23,498 bases of DNA from Rhodanobacter sp. UBA5168 (GCA_002413455.1 DHXA01000033.1:6959-30456), one strand, 5' to 3'. Shown: positions 14,627 through 22,160, counted from the first letter of the stretch. Numbers and translations: made by a program. Notes: generated by a model from the sequence alone, not told the origin.

Positions 14627-15606
14627 CGCCGCCCGACACGAAGCCGCTCGCCAACCACCGTTCATGGCGTCCACGCGAAACGGGGCTGCTCCGCTTCGGC
14701 GGCGTTGCGCTGTCGCTGGCGTGGCTGCTGGCCGGTTGCTCCAGCCCGGCCGATGCGCCGGCCGAGGGCGCTCGACCCGCCGCCACCTACACGGCCGTGG
14801 CGCGTGGCCGGATCGACATCGAAGGCGGGCTGCTGGCCCTGTCGATGCCGCGCGAAGGTACGCTCGCCACCGTCGCCGTGCGTGAGGGTGATCAGGTCAA
14901 GAAGGATCAACTGCTGGCCGCGCTGGACGCCGAGCCGGCACGGCTGGCGGTCGACGCCGCCCAGGCGCAGCTCGACCAGGCGCAGGCGCAATGGAAGCTG
15001 CTTGGCGTCAAGCGGGCGGCAGCGAAGCAGCGTACCGCTCGACTGGTCGCCGCGGTGGCCGCCGGTGCCGGCGACGGGCAGAGCGCCGACGACGCCCGTG
15101 AGGCCGCGGCACAACTGGACGCCGAACAGCAGGCCGCGCACGCGGCCACCAGCATGGCCAGCCAGAAACTGGCCGAGGCGCGCTACGAATTGAAGCAGCG
15201 CAGCCTGCTCGCGCCGTTCGACGCCGAGGTCGTGCATGTCGCGGCCCAGCCGGGTGCAAGCGTCTCGCCGTCCTCCGGTGCGCTGTTCACCCTGCTGCCG
15301 CAAAAGCCGCGGATCGTCCGCGCCGAACTCAACGAAAGTTTCGTCGGCGTGATCAAACCGGGCATGCACGCCGACGTATCTTCCGGCAACGACGCCGCCA
15401 CTGCGCACTGGAGCGCGCACGTACTGCGCATCAGCCAGGTTTACGGGCCGGCGACGCTGGAGAACGATCCGCAGGTGCGCGCCAACGCCCGCACCGTGGA
15501 GTGCGTGCTGGCTTTCGATCAGCCGCAAAGCCTGCTTATCGGCCAGCGCGTGATGGTGCGCTTTGGCGCCACGCCTGCGTCCGCCGCGGCACCGTCGAAA
15601 GACTGA
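14623..15606 (+). CDS. Periplasmic adaptor (HlyD/MFP family) lipoprotein
   Basis: A 327-residue membrane fusion protein. A lipobox LAGC places the lipidated cysteine at C39, so it is tethered by lipid and not by a membrane helix. The biotinyl-lipoyl half motif is PREGTLATVAVREGDQVKKDQLLAALD, followed by a helical hairpin of about 110 residues rich in Ala, Gln, Arg and Glu, then the second lipoyl half (RSLLAPFDAEVVHVAAQPGASV) and a beta-barrel domain. It links the permease to the outer-membrane factor. The ATG at 14623 overlaps the ATPase stop. Gene order channel-permease-ATPase-adaptor is complete, similar in components to DevBCA- and MacAB-type pumps. Substrate unknown. Confidence 0.9.
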   Translation: MTPPDTKPLANHRSWRPRETGLLRFGGVALSLAWLLAGCSSPADAPAEGARPAATYTAVARGRIDIEGGLLALSMPREGTLATVAVREGDQVKKDQLLAALDAEPARLAVDAAQAQLDQAQAQWKLLGVKRAAAKQRTARLVAAVAAGAGDGQSADDAREAAAQLDAEQQAAHAATSMASQKLAEARYELKQRSLLAPFDAEVVHVAAQPGASVSPSSGALFTLLPQKPRIVRAELNESFVGVIKPGMHADVSSGNDAATAHWSAHVLRISQVYGPATLENDPQVRANARTVECVLAFDQPQSLLIGQRVMVRFGATPASAAAPSKD

Positions 15607-15682
15607 GGAAACCGCGTTCTGCGACGCTGCATTTCATCGAGAACGGCAGCCGGTTGTAAGGTTGTCGCTCAACCTGCAGGAC

Positions 15683-16525
15683 ATGCGCGTGATCCAGCAA
15701 ACCGACTTCTTTTTCGAGGGTGGCCGCAGCGGCGTGTTGCTCATCCACGGCCTCACCGGCACGCCGATGGAGATGCGCCTGCTCGGCAAGGGCCTCAACC
15801 GCGCCGGCTTCACCGTGCATGGCATGCAGCTGGCCGGCCACTGCGGCAATGTCGAGGATCTGCTCGCCACCGGCTGGCGCGACTGGTATGCCAGCGTCGA
15901 GCAAGCCGCCGATGAACTGCGCGGCAAGGTCGACCACCTGTTCGTGGGCGGCCTGTCGATGGGCGCACTGCTGGCGCTGAAACTGGCCGTGGATCGTCCG
16001 CAGCAGATCGCGGGCGTCGGCGTGTACGGCGCCACCTTCCGCTATGACGGCTGGAGCATTCCGCCGCTGGCGCGACTGTCGTTCATGCTGCCGCTGCTGA
16101 AACGACTGGGCATCGGCCGCGAGCGCAGCTTCATGGAGCAACCACCTTACGGCATCCGCGACGAACGCCTGCGCGCGCAAGTCAGCACGGCGATGCTCGG
16201 CGGCGACAGCGCCGCCGCCGGCCTGCCCGGCAACCCGTGGTATTCGCTGGCCGAGATGTACGGGCTGGCTGCCGATGTGCGCCGCCAGCTGTCACAGGTG
16301 AGTGCGCCTTGCCTGGTTGCACACGCCAGCGAAGATGATGTCGCCAGCGTGAAAAATGCCGAGCTTGTGATGCGTGGCGTCAGTGCCCCGACCGAGCTGC
16401 TGCTGCTCGAGGACAGCTACCACATGATCACCATCGACAAGGAACGACGCACCCTGATCGACCGGTCGGCCGCGTTCTTCGACCGCATCGTCGCCGCCGA
16501 CAGCGCCCAGCGCATCGCCGCCTGA
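15683..16525 (+). CDS. Alpha/beta-hydrolase carboxylesterase (Est30-like)
   Basis: A 280-residue serine hydrolase. The oxyanion-hole motif is HGLTGTPMEM (22-31), the nucleophile is S92 in GGLSMGA, the acid is D218 or D219 in HASEDDV, and the histidine is H247 in EDSYHMITID. These match Est30-type monomeric carboxylesterases that act on short and medium acyl esters. No signal peptide, so cytoplasmic. The frame is open from 15563, but the ATG at 15683 begins family-like sequence and has AGGA-like bases close upstream. The gene starts 76 bp after the exporter operon and ends 2 bp before the first SMR gene. It may therefore belong to the downstream lipid-amine locus. Confidence 0.9.
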   Translation: MRVIQQTDFFFEGGRSGVLLIHGLTGTPMEMRLLGKGLNRAGFTVHGMQLAGHCGNVEDLLATGWRDWYASVEQAADELRGKVDHLFVGGLSMGALLALKLAVDRPQQIAGVGVYGATFRYDGWSIPPLARLSFMLPLLKRLGIGRERSFMEQPPYGIRDERLRAQVSTAMLGGDSAAAGLPGNPWYSLAEMYGLAADVRRQLSQVSAPCLVAHASEDDVASVKNAELVMRGVSAPTELLLLEDSYHMITIDKERRTLIDRSAAFFDRIVAADSAQRIAA

Positions 16526-16527
16526 GC

Positions 16528-16905
16528 ATGCCGCCGACCGGCTCCCTCTCCGCCCTGGTTGCCAGCCTGTGGCTGCTCAACATCGTGCTGGACACCGGCG
16601 GCCAGCTGGCCTTCAAGGCCGCGGCCGGCGATCCCGCGGCCGGCGACGGGCTGGCGCGCTGGAAACATATGGCGGCAAGGCCATGGCTGTGGCTCGGCGT
16701 CGGCTGCTATGTGGTCGAGTTCCTGGTGTGGATCGCGTTCCTGTCGCTGATCCCGCTGTCCGAGGGCGTATTGCTCGGCTCGATCAATATCGTCGCAATC
16801 ATGATCGCCGGGCGTTTGCTGTTCGGAGAAAAACTGACCCGGTTGCGCGTTGCCGGCATCGCGCTGGTGACGCTGGGCGTGGTGATCGTGGGAGTCGGCG
16901 GATGA
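16528..16905 (+). CDS. SMR/EamA-like small membrane carrier, subunit 1 (ArnE-like)
   Basis: A 125-residue protein with four membrane segments (about 9-29, 53-74, 79-98 and 106-124). The first helix carries NIVLDTGGQLAFKAA, in which D22 sits eight residues before K30, the same spacing as E14 to K22 in EmrE. The GQLxxK pattern is also that of ArnE/ArnF, the two-subunit flippase for undecaprenyl-phosphate aminoarabinose. It probably pairs with the next gene product as a heterodimer; the two overlap by 4 bases (ATGA). It starts 2 bp after the carboxylesterase stop. Substrate unknown; lipid-linked or cationic amine cargo is inferred from context. Confidence 0.85.
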   Translation: MPPTGSLSALVASLWLLNIVLDTGGQLAFKAAAGDPAAGDGLARWKHMAARPWLWLGVGCYVVEFLVWIAFLSLIPLSEGVLLGSINIVAIMIAGRLLFGEKLTRLRVAGIALVTLGVVIVGVGG

Positions 16906-17309
16906 AGCGCTTCTACCTGTTCGGTTTCCTGCTGCTGATGGGTTTCGACACGCTCGCGCAGATCAGTTTCAAATACGCCGGCACGCAGGCGCTACCGGTG
17001 GAAGCCAGCCTGGCATGGCTGCTTCGCGTGTTCGGCCAGCCGTGGGTTTACGGTGCGGTGATCGGCTACGTCGGCGCGTTCTTCACCTGGATGGCGCTGC
17101 TGAAACATGCACCGATCGGCCCTGCCTTCGCCGCCTCGCATCTGGAAGTGGTGTCGGTGATGCTGTTGTCGGTGTGGCTGTTCGACGAACATCTCAACCT
17201 CGCCCGGGTGCTCGGCGCCATCGCGATCATCGCCGGCATCGTCTGCCTGGGGTTCGCCGAAAGCCGCGAGCATGTGTCCGACACCGAGCCTGCCCCTGCC
17301 GAAGCCTGA
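16902..17309 (+). CDS. SMR/EamA-like small membrane carrier, subunit 2 (ArnF-like)
   Basis: A 135-residue protein with four membrane segments (about 3-22, 46-67, 73-93 and 101-119) and a polar acidic C-terminal tail. The first helix contains GFDTLAQISFKYAG, where D16 lies eight residues before K24, matching the acidic-residue spacing of subunit 1 and of EmrE. The ATG at 16902 overlaps the stop of subunit 1. The overlap and matched architecture argue for a heterodimer. It is followed after 20 bp by a DegT-type aminotransferase, the family of ArnB, which in other bacteria makes the amino sugar that ArnE/ArnF move. No other arn genes are in the window. Confidence 0.85.
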   Translation: MKRFYLFGFLLLMGFDTLAQISFKYAGTQALPVEASLAWLLRVFGQPWVYGAVIGYVGAFFTWMALLKHAPIGPAFAASHLEVVSVMLLSVWLFDEHLNLARVLGAIAIIAGIVCLGFAESREHVSDTEPAPAEA

Positions 17310-17329
17310 GCACCGGCTAAGCTGCGCAC

Positions 17330-18544
17330 ATGTTGCCCCGCCGCTCTCACGAACTGCCGCCCACCGCCGGTCTGCCGCTGCGCCTCAGCGACCTGCGTCC
17401 CGGCGCGCCCACGCTCGCTGCCGACATTGCCGCACAGTTGGGCACGCCGCCGTTGCAACTGGAATGTTCCGGCACGGCGTGCCTGCTGATGGCGTTGGTC
17501 ACGCTGAGCGAGTTGCAACCCGCACGTCGCCGCGTGGTAGTGCCCGCGTTCACCTGCCCGCTGGTGGCCATCGCCGTGCAACAGGCCGGGCTCGAACTGC
17601 AGTTGTGCGACCTCAAGCCCGGCCACTACGACATGGACCCGGCTGCATTGCGCGCCGCTTGCGACGAACGCACGTTGGCAATCATCCCCACTCATCTGGC
17701 CGGCCGCGTCGCCGATGTCGACGATGCCGTTGCGGTCGCGCGAAGCGTGGGTGCGTACGTGATCGAGGACGCCGCGCAGGCATTGGGCGCGCGCCGTAGC
17801 GACGGCACCAGCGTGGGCCTGCTCGGCGACATCGGCTTTTTCAGCCTCGCTGCCGGCAAGGGCTTGTCGATCTACGAAGGCGGCCTGCTGCTGGCGCGCG
17901 ATCCGCTGCTGCGCGAGAGGCTCGCCCGCACCGCCGCGCGCCGCGTACCGCGCAGCCTCGGCTGGGAATGGAAACGCAGCCTCCAACTGCTCGGCTACGC
18001 CACGCTATACCGTCCCGGCGGATTGGGGCTGGCCTACGGCAACCCTCTGCGCCGCGCACTGCGCCGAGGCGATCCGGTCGCCGCGGTGGGCGACGATTTC
18101 CCGCTGACAATACCGTTGCATCGGGTCGGTCGCTGGCGGCGGTCGGTGGGCGCACATGCCGCAGCGCGCCTGCCGGCGTTTCTCGATCAGCTCACGGCAC
18201 AGGCAGCGCGACGCCTGCCGCGATTGCGCCGAATTGAAGGCATCCAGGTCATGGATGATCCGTCGAGCGCCCGGGGCACGTGGCCGTTCTTCCTGCTGCT
18301 GCTGCCAGATCGGGTACGCCGCGATGCAGCCATGGCGCAATTGTGGTCATCCGGCCACGGCGTCAGCCGGCTGTTCATCCACGCGCTGCCTGATTACGCC
18401 TATCTCGCCGGCGCGGTGCCGCCGCAGTCCGTGCCCCGTGCGCGCGATTTCGCGGCGCGCAGCCTGAGCATCAGCAACAGCCCGTGGATGGGCGACGCGG
18501 ATTTCGAGGCCATCTGCGCCGTGCTGGAAAACATGCAGGCCTGA
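17330..18544 (+). CDS. DegT/DnrJ/EryC1/StrS family PLP aminotransferase
   Basis: A 404-residue PLP enzyme. The phosphate-binding region is CSGTACLLMAL (46-56), the PLP-ring aspartate and glutamine are D147 and Q150 in IEDAAQALGA, and the Schiff-base lysine is K177 in FSLAAGKGLSIYEGG. Fold and length fit the family that aminates keto sugars, although relatives act on other carbonyls. The middle (about 200-290) is unusually Arg-rich and less family-like. It follows the SMR pair by 20 bp without a good ribosome site. Its stop abuts the stop of the convergent arginase-fold gene in the palindrome TGATCA. No nucleotide-sugar genes accompany it, so a sugar substrate is not assured. Confidence 0.88.
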   Translation: MLPRRSHELPPTAGLPLRLSDLRPGAPTLAADIAAQLGTPPLQLECSGTACLLMALVTLSELQPARRRVVVPAFTCPLVAIAVQQAGLELQLCDLKPGHYDMDPAALRAACDERTLAIIPTHLAGRVADVDDAVAVARSVGAYVIEDAAQALGARRSDGTSVGLLGDIGFFSLAAGKGLSIYEGGLLLARDPLLRERLARTAARRVPRSLGWEWKRSLQLLGYATLYRPGGLGLAYGNPLRRALRRGDPVAAVGDDFPLTIPLHRVGRWRRSVGAHAAARLPAFLDQLTAQAARRLPRLRRIEGIQVMDDPSSARGTWPFFLLLLPDRVRRDAAMAQLWSSGHGVSRLFIHALPDYAYLAGAVPPQSVPRARDFAARSLSISNSPWMGDADFEAICAVLENMQA

Positions 18545-19426
18545 TCAACCGGACCGCGCCGCGATCGCCGCCAGCAGCTGCAGGTTCAGCGCATGCTGCT
18601 GCGCCTGCCAGTCGGCCAGCCCCGCCGGATCGATCGCCGGCTGTTCGTCCATGGCGGACAACCGGCGCTTCCACCAGCTGCGATAGTGGTAATAAGAGAC
18701 CTCGCCATTGATGTCGCTTCCGACCAGGCCGCTGCGCAGGCTGTCGATCAGTGCCAGCGCGTGGGGAACCCGCAGTTGCCCCTGATCCCAGTTGGTATGC
18801 GCCACCTCGGCCGCGAACGCGTCCTTGTCGATGGAGAGGTAGCTCGGTGCGCGTTGCGTGCGTTGCATTTCGACGAACGCGTCGACCATCGCCTCGGGTG
18901 TGTCGTAGCCGTGGAAAGCATGCGCCAGCCCTAGCCGCCGCGACCAGCCGGTATCCACCCCGATGCTCCAGTAGCTGAGCTTGCCGCGGCGCAGCGGGGT
19001 CAGATAATTTTCCCACGCATGGCCGCCACCGATGTCGCTGGAAGTGATACCGAGCACATGCACGTGGCTCACCTGCGGCAACGCCGCGACCTTGCGCACC
19101 CACGAGCCGCAATGCACGCCGAACGGAAAGCGCATGTTGTCCGGATGGTTGTCGAACACCACGACCTGGAACGGTTGGGATGCGGAAAGTCGCGCGATCA
19201 GCGGCCAGCTCAGATGGTGGAAGTCGCCGCTGCCGGTGAACACCGTGCCGTATCGCGCGGGCAGCAGTTCGTCCAGCATCGTACGGAAACGCCGCATGGT
19301 CGCCAGCGAGCAACCGAAACGGATCGACTCCTGCCAGTACGCCAGTGGCAGCACCAGCCGGCCCGGCAGGGGCCCCACCGAATGATCGATGTCGAGCACG
19401 ACGGGGCGATTCGCCAGCTCACTCAT
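18545..19426 (-). CDS. Arginase/agmatinase-fold (ureohydrolase-like) protein
   Basis: A 293-residue protein with the metal-site pattern of the arginase superfamily, though overall unlike classical arginases. Candidate Mn ligands are H70 or H71 in GSGDFHH, D92, H94 and D96 in FDNHPDN, and D200 and D202 in LSIDKDAF. All six canonical ligand positions appear filled. The C-terminal TNWDQG (211-216) and the SYYHYRSWWKRR region are not part of classical arginases. It may hydrolyse a guanidino or amide group, or resemble UPF0489-type proteins. The ATG at 19426 has GGAGG upstream; the frame is open to 19519. It overlaps the stop of the upstream acyltransferase gene by 8 bases, implying one operon. 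Confidence 0.78.
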   Translation of the reverse strand: MSELANRPVVLDIDHSVGPLPGRLVLPLAYWQESIRFGCSLATMRRFRTMLDELLPARYGTVFTGSGDFHHLSWPLIARLSASQPFQVVVFDNHPDNMRFPFGVHCGSWVRKVAALPQVSHVHVLGITSSDIGGGHAWENYLTPLRRGKLSYWSIGVDTGWSRRLGLAHAFHGYDTPEAMVDAFVEMQRTQRAPSYLSIDKDAFAAEVAHTNWDQGQLRVPHALALIDSLRSGLVGSDINGEVSYYHYRSWWKRRLSAMDEQPAIDPAGLADWQAQQHALNLQLLAAIAARSG

Positions 19427-20489
19427 CGGTAGCCTCCGCAGCCGCCTGCCACTGGCGATCGCTTTCGAAATGACGGCCGAGCCGGCGCAGCAGCACGCGC
19501 AGCAGCGGGTTGCGCGCATACACCGCGTGACGGGTGAAGGTCATGCGCGCACCAAGAAAGGATTTCACCTCCGGATCGGTCCAGCCGGCCACGTAATGGG
19601 TAAGGCCGCGCTGCCGTGCGTAGTCGAGGTTGTGCATCCAGCTGACAAAATACAGGTTGTGTTCGCGCGCCTGCGGATAAGCAAAGCCCACGTACTTGTC
19701 GATGAGCTTGCCACGATGTTCGTAACACAGGTTCCAGCCGATCATCTGCCCGGCATGGCGATAGACGAACACCACACCACCGCTGTCGCCATCGCGCAGC
19801 ACCTCGCGAAAGAAGGCCGCGGTGAGCCGGTCGAAATGGATCTCGCTTTGCGCGTACACGTTGTCGAAAAGCGCATGGAATGTCGCCAGTGTGGCCTCGT
19901 CGTCGAAACGCGCATCGCCGGCAGGCACCACTTCGATCTCCAGGCCGGCCAGCGAGCGCAGCTTGCGCCGGATGTTCTTCCGCCGGCCGGACGACAGCCG
20001 CGCCAGATACTCCTCGGTCGAGCCGAAATCAATCGGCACCCACGCCAGCGCCTGGCCCTCCAGCAGCACATAGCCCGCGCGCGCGCAGGCCATGGCGAAC
20101 GCGTTTGCGTACGCGTTGTCCGCCTCGCTGAGCAAGGGCGAATCCTGCGCGATGTCCTTGACGACGAACAACCTGCATTCGTGTCCGTAGGTTGCCGCGA
20201 GGCCTTGCGCCAGGGCGTCCGGGGGCACGCCCGAAGGCAAGGGCGCGTATTCGGAGACGGTGGTGCCGGCAAACCGCGTGCGCCAGCGCAGCAGGCGTCC
20301 CCACAGGCGATACAGCGGCAGACGGGTCACTCGGCCGCGCAGCGCGTCGTCCGCCGTGGTCAGCAGGTCGAAGGGCGCCAGGAAACTCGGCATCCCGTGC
20401 GGCGACCATTGCACCGTGAAACCAACCGGCGGCTGCGCCATGAAATGCGCAAGCAATGCATCCGGTTCCAGTTGCGAGATGAAAGGCAT
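19419..20489 (-). CDS. FemAB-like/GNAT-fold N-acyltransferase (peptidogalycan-type family)
   Basis: A 356-residue cytoplasmic protein. The central stretch YLARLSSGRRKNIRRKLRSL (161-180) is the hallmark of the FemAB-like family once annotated as peptidogalycan biosynthesis proteins, and the second half (about 195-320) has GNAT-like strands, including VVFVYRHAGQMIGWNLCYEHRG. Members transfer acyl or aminoacyl groups to amines, with acyl-ACP, acyl-CoA or tRNA donors. An acyl carrier protein gene lies divergently 68 bp away, so an acyl-ACP donor is plausible. The ATG at 20489 is preferred; an ATG at 20528 would leave almost no room for a promoter. It overlaps the arginase-fold gene by 8 bases. 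Confidence 0.8.
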   Translation of the reverse strand: MPFISQLEPDALLAHFMAQPPVGFTVQWSPHGMPSFLAPFDLLTTADDALRGRVTRLPLYRLWGRLLRWRTRFAGTTVSEYAPLPSGVPPDALAQGLAATYGHECRLFVVKDIAQDSPLLSEADNAYANAFAMACARAGYVLLEGQALAWVPIDFGSTEEYLARLSSGRRKNIRRKLRSLAGLEIEVVPAGDARFDDEATLATFHALFDNVYAQSEIHFDRLTAAFFREVLRDGDSGGVVFVYRHAGQMIGWNLCYEHRGKLIDKYVGFAYPQAREHNLYFVSWMHNLDYARQRGLTHYVAGWTDPEVKSFLGARMTFTRHAVYARNPLLRVLLRRLGRHFESDRQWQAAAEATDE

Positions 20490-20557
20490 GAGTAAGCTGG
20501 CTTGCCTAGACTGGTTGGGGCATAACATAGTCGTGCGCAGCCAGGAACCTACTCGCC
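20490..20557. promoter_or_regulatory. Short divergent promoter region
   Basis: Only 68 bp separate the acyltransferase and ACP starts, so both promoters must lie here or overlap the genes. A CATAACATAG at 20520-20529 is the AT-richest part and offers weak -10-like hexamers on both strands (TAACAT forward with TTGCCT 15 bp upstream, TATGTT reverse). Shared control of both transcripts is likely. Confidence 0.4.
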
Positions 20558-20830
20558 ATGAACGAATCGACCCAGCAGCAAGTGTTCGAGATCATCGCCA
20601 AGCAGGCCAAGATCGAGATCGCCATCATCAAGCCCGAGTCCACCCTGAAGGATCTTGGCATCGAATCGCTGGAGGCGATCGAGTTGATCTTCGACATCGA
20701 GGAACACTTCGACATCAACTTTCCCGACCAGCAAGGCGCCAATTTCGACAGCGACACCGCGAAGAGCCTGGTCGATGCCGTGCAGAAGGCTCTGGATGAT
20801 AAAGCCGCTGCAAGCGAAGGGTCGAATTGA
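20558..20830 (+). CDS. Acyl carrier protein (stand-alone, non-housekeeping)
   Basis: A 90-residue carrier protein. The phosphopantetheine attachment serine is S37 in DLGIESLEAIEL; the usual DSL is ESL here. Length and acidity fit type II ACPs, with helix 2 (about 38-52) including IELIFDIEEHFDINF, an AcpP-like pattern. It carries acyl chains as thioesters during synthesis. It is not the fatty-acid-synthesis AcpP context (no fabD, fabG or fabH around); its neighbour is a ketosynthase whose start overlaps its stop (TGATG). A divergent acyltransferase could use its acyl thioesters. The ATG at 20558 has an AGGAA about 11 bases upstream. Confidence 0.93.
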   Translation: MNESTQQQVFEIIAKQAKIEIAIIKPESTLKDLGIESLEAIELIFDIEEHFDINFPDQQGANFDSDTAKSLVDAVQKALDDKAAASEGSN

Positions 20831-22062
20831 TGCAAAGTGTTCCGATGCGCCGCGTGGTGATTACCGGCATGGGCGCGATCAGCCCGCTCGGCGTCGGTGC
20901 CGAGGCGCTGTGGCAGGGTCTGCGCGAAGGTCGCAGCGCGATCGGTCCGCTGCGCCATCCGGATGCCGAGCGCCTGCGCGTAAAAATCGCCGCCCAGGTG
21001 CCGGCACATTTCGACCCCGCAGCGAATATCGACGAACGCATCTTGCCGATGCTCGACCGTACCTCGGAATTCGCGTTGCATGCCGCGCGTGAGGCGATCG
21101 CGCAATCCGGTCTGGACTTCCGCCGGAATGATCTCGGCGTGCGCACGGCCGTCGTGGTCGGCACCGGTGTCGGCGGCGAAACCACCCAGGACGAACAGAG
21201 CAAGCGGCTGTACGGGGAAAACTCCCAACGCGCGCATCCGCTCACCATCGTGCGCCTGATGACCAACGCCTCGGCCAGCCAGATCAGTATCGCGCATGGC
21301 TTGCGCGGCCCCACTTATGCAGTCGCCAGCGCCTGCGCCTCGGCGAACCACGCGATCATCCAGGCTGCCATGATGATCCGCTACGGCACGGCCGATGCAG
21401 CCATCACCGGCGGCACCGAAGCCTGCATCACGTATGGTGCCTTGCGGGCGTGGGAAGCGATGCGCGTGCTGGCCGACGATACCTGTCGCCCGTTCAGCGT
21501 CAATCGGCGCGGCCTGGTGCTCGGCGAGGGCGCCGGCATTTTCGTGCTGGAATCGATGGAGCACGCGCAGGCGCGCGGCGCGACGATCCTCGCCGAACTG
21601 GCCGGCAGCGGCATGACCGCCGATGCCACCGATATCGTGATGCCCAGCGCGGATGGCGCAGCCAGCGCGATGCGCCAGGCCCTCGCCGACGCCTGCCTCA
21701 CGCCGCAGGACGTTGACTACATCAATGCCCACGGCACCGGCACGCTCGCCAACGACGTCACTGAAACCAAGGCGATCCGCCTTGCGTTTGGCGCACATGC
21801 CGATCGCCTTGCGGTGTCCTCGACCAAGTCGATGCATGGCCATGCACTGGGTGCTTCCGGCGCGCTGGAGCTGGTGGCAGTGATTGGCGCCTTGCGCGAC
21901 AGCGTGGTGCCGCCCACGGCGAACCTGGACCAGGTCGATCCGGCCTGCGATCTGGATTACGTGCCGAATGTCGCCCGCGAGATGCCGGTGCGTGCAGCGC
22001 TGAGCAACTCGTTCGCGTTCGGTGGACTCAATGCGGTCCTGGCGCTCAAGCGCGCGCCCTAG
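20830..22062 (+). CDS. Beta-ketoacyl-ACP synthase (FabF-like KAS)
   Basis: A 410-residue thiolase-fold condensing enzyme. The catalytic triad is intact: C169 in VASACASANH, H301 in NAHGTGT and H336 in TKSMHGHALGASG, with K333 just before. The C-terminal SNSFAFGGLNAVL loop is typical of KAS I/II. It extends acyl-ACP with malonyl-ACP and should work on the ACP encoded immediately upstream. The start is ATG 20830 (overlapping the ACP stop as TGATG, with AAGGG 8 bases upstream); a TTG at 20827 and an ATG at 20845 are alternatives. No ketoreductase or dehydratase is present, so either housekeeping enzymes are borrowed or the product remains a beta-keto compound. Confidence 0.94.
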   Translation: MQSVPMRRVVITGMGAISPLGVGAEALWQGLREGRSAIGPLRHPDAERLRVKIAAQVPAHFDPAANIDERILPMLDRTSEFALHAAREAIAQSGLDFRRNDLGVRTAVVVGTGVGGETTQDEQSKRLYGENSQRAHPLTIVRLMTNASASQISIAHGLRGPTYAVASACASANHAIIQAAMMIRYGTADAAITGGTEACITYGALRAWEAMRVLADDTCRPFSVNRRGLVLGEGAGIFVLESMEHAQARGATILAELAGSGMTADATDIVMPSADGAASAMRQALADACLTPQDVDYINAHGTGTLANDVTETKAIRLAFGAHADRLAVSSTKSMHGHALGASGALELVAVIGALRDSVVPPTANLDQVDPACDLDYVPNVAREMPVRAALSNSFAFGGLNAVLALKRAP

Positions 22063-22101
22063 CTTCCCTTTCGTCTTACAGGTTTCACCCTGCAACAAAC
22101 C

Positions 22102-22135
22102 AAAGAACCCGGCGACACGTCGCCGGGTTCTTTTT
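22102..22135. terminator. Strong intrinsic terminator, probably bidirectional
   Basis: AAAGAACCCGGCGAC (22102-22116) pairs with GTCGCCGGGTTCTTT (22119-22133), followed by more T on the plus strand. It lies 40 bp after the KAS stop. On the minus strand the hairpin is followed by a T-rich TTCTTTGGTTTGTTG, so it can also end the convergent class III aminotransferase transcript. Confidence 0.92.
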
Positions 22136-22160
22136 GCGCGCGGCCCACGCGCGGCCAGCA

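Noticed and set aside
19389..20495. 368-codon forward ORF
   Set aside because: It is antisense to the FemAB-like gene and covers no recognisable domain.
16528..20830. Sphingolipid (ceramide) biosynthesis locus
   Set aside because: An ACP and an acyltransferase are present, but the defining serine palmitoyltransferase and the ceramide reductase are not in the window.
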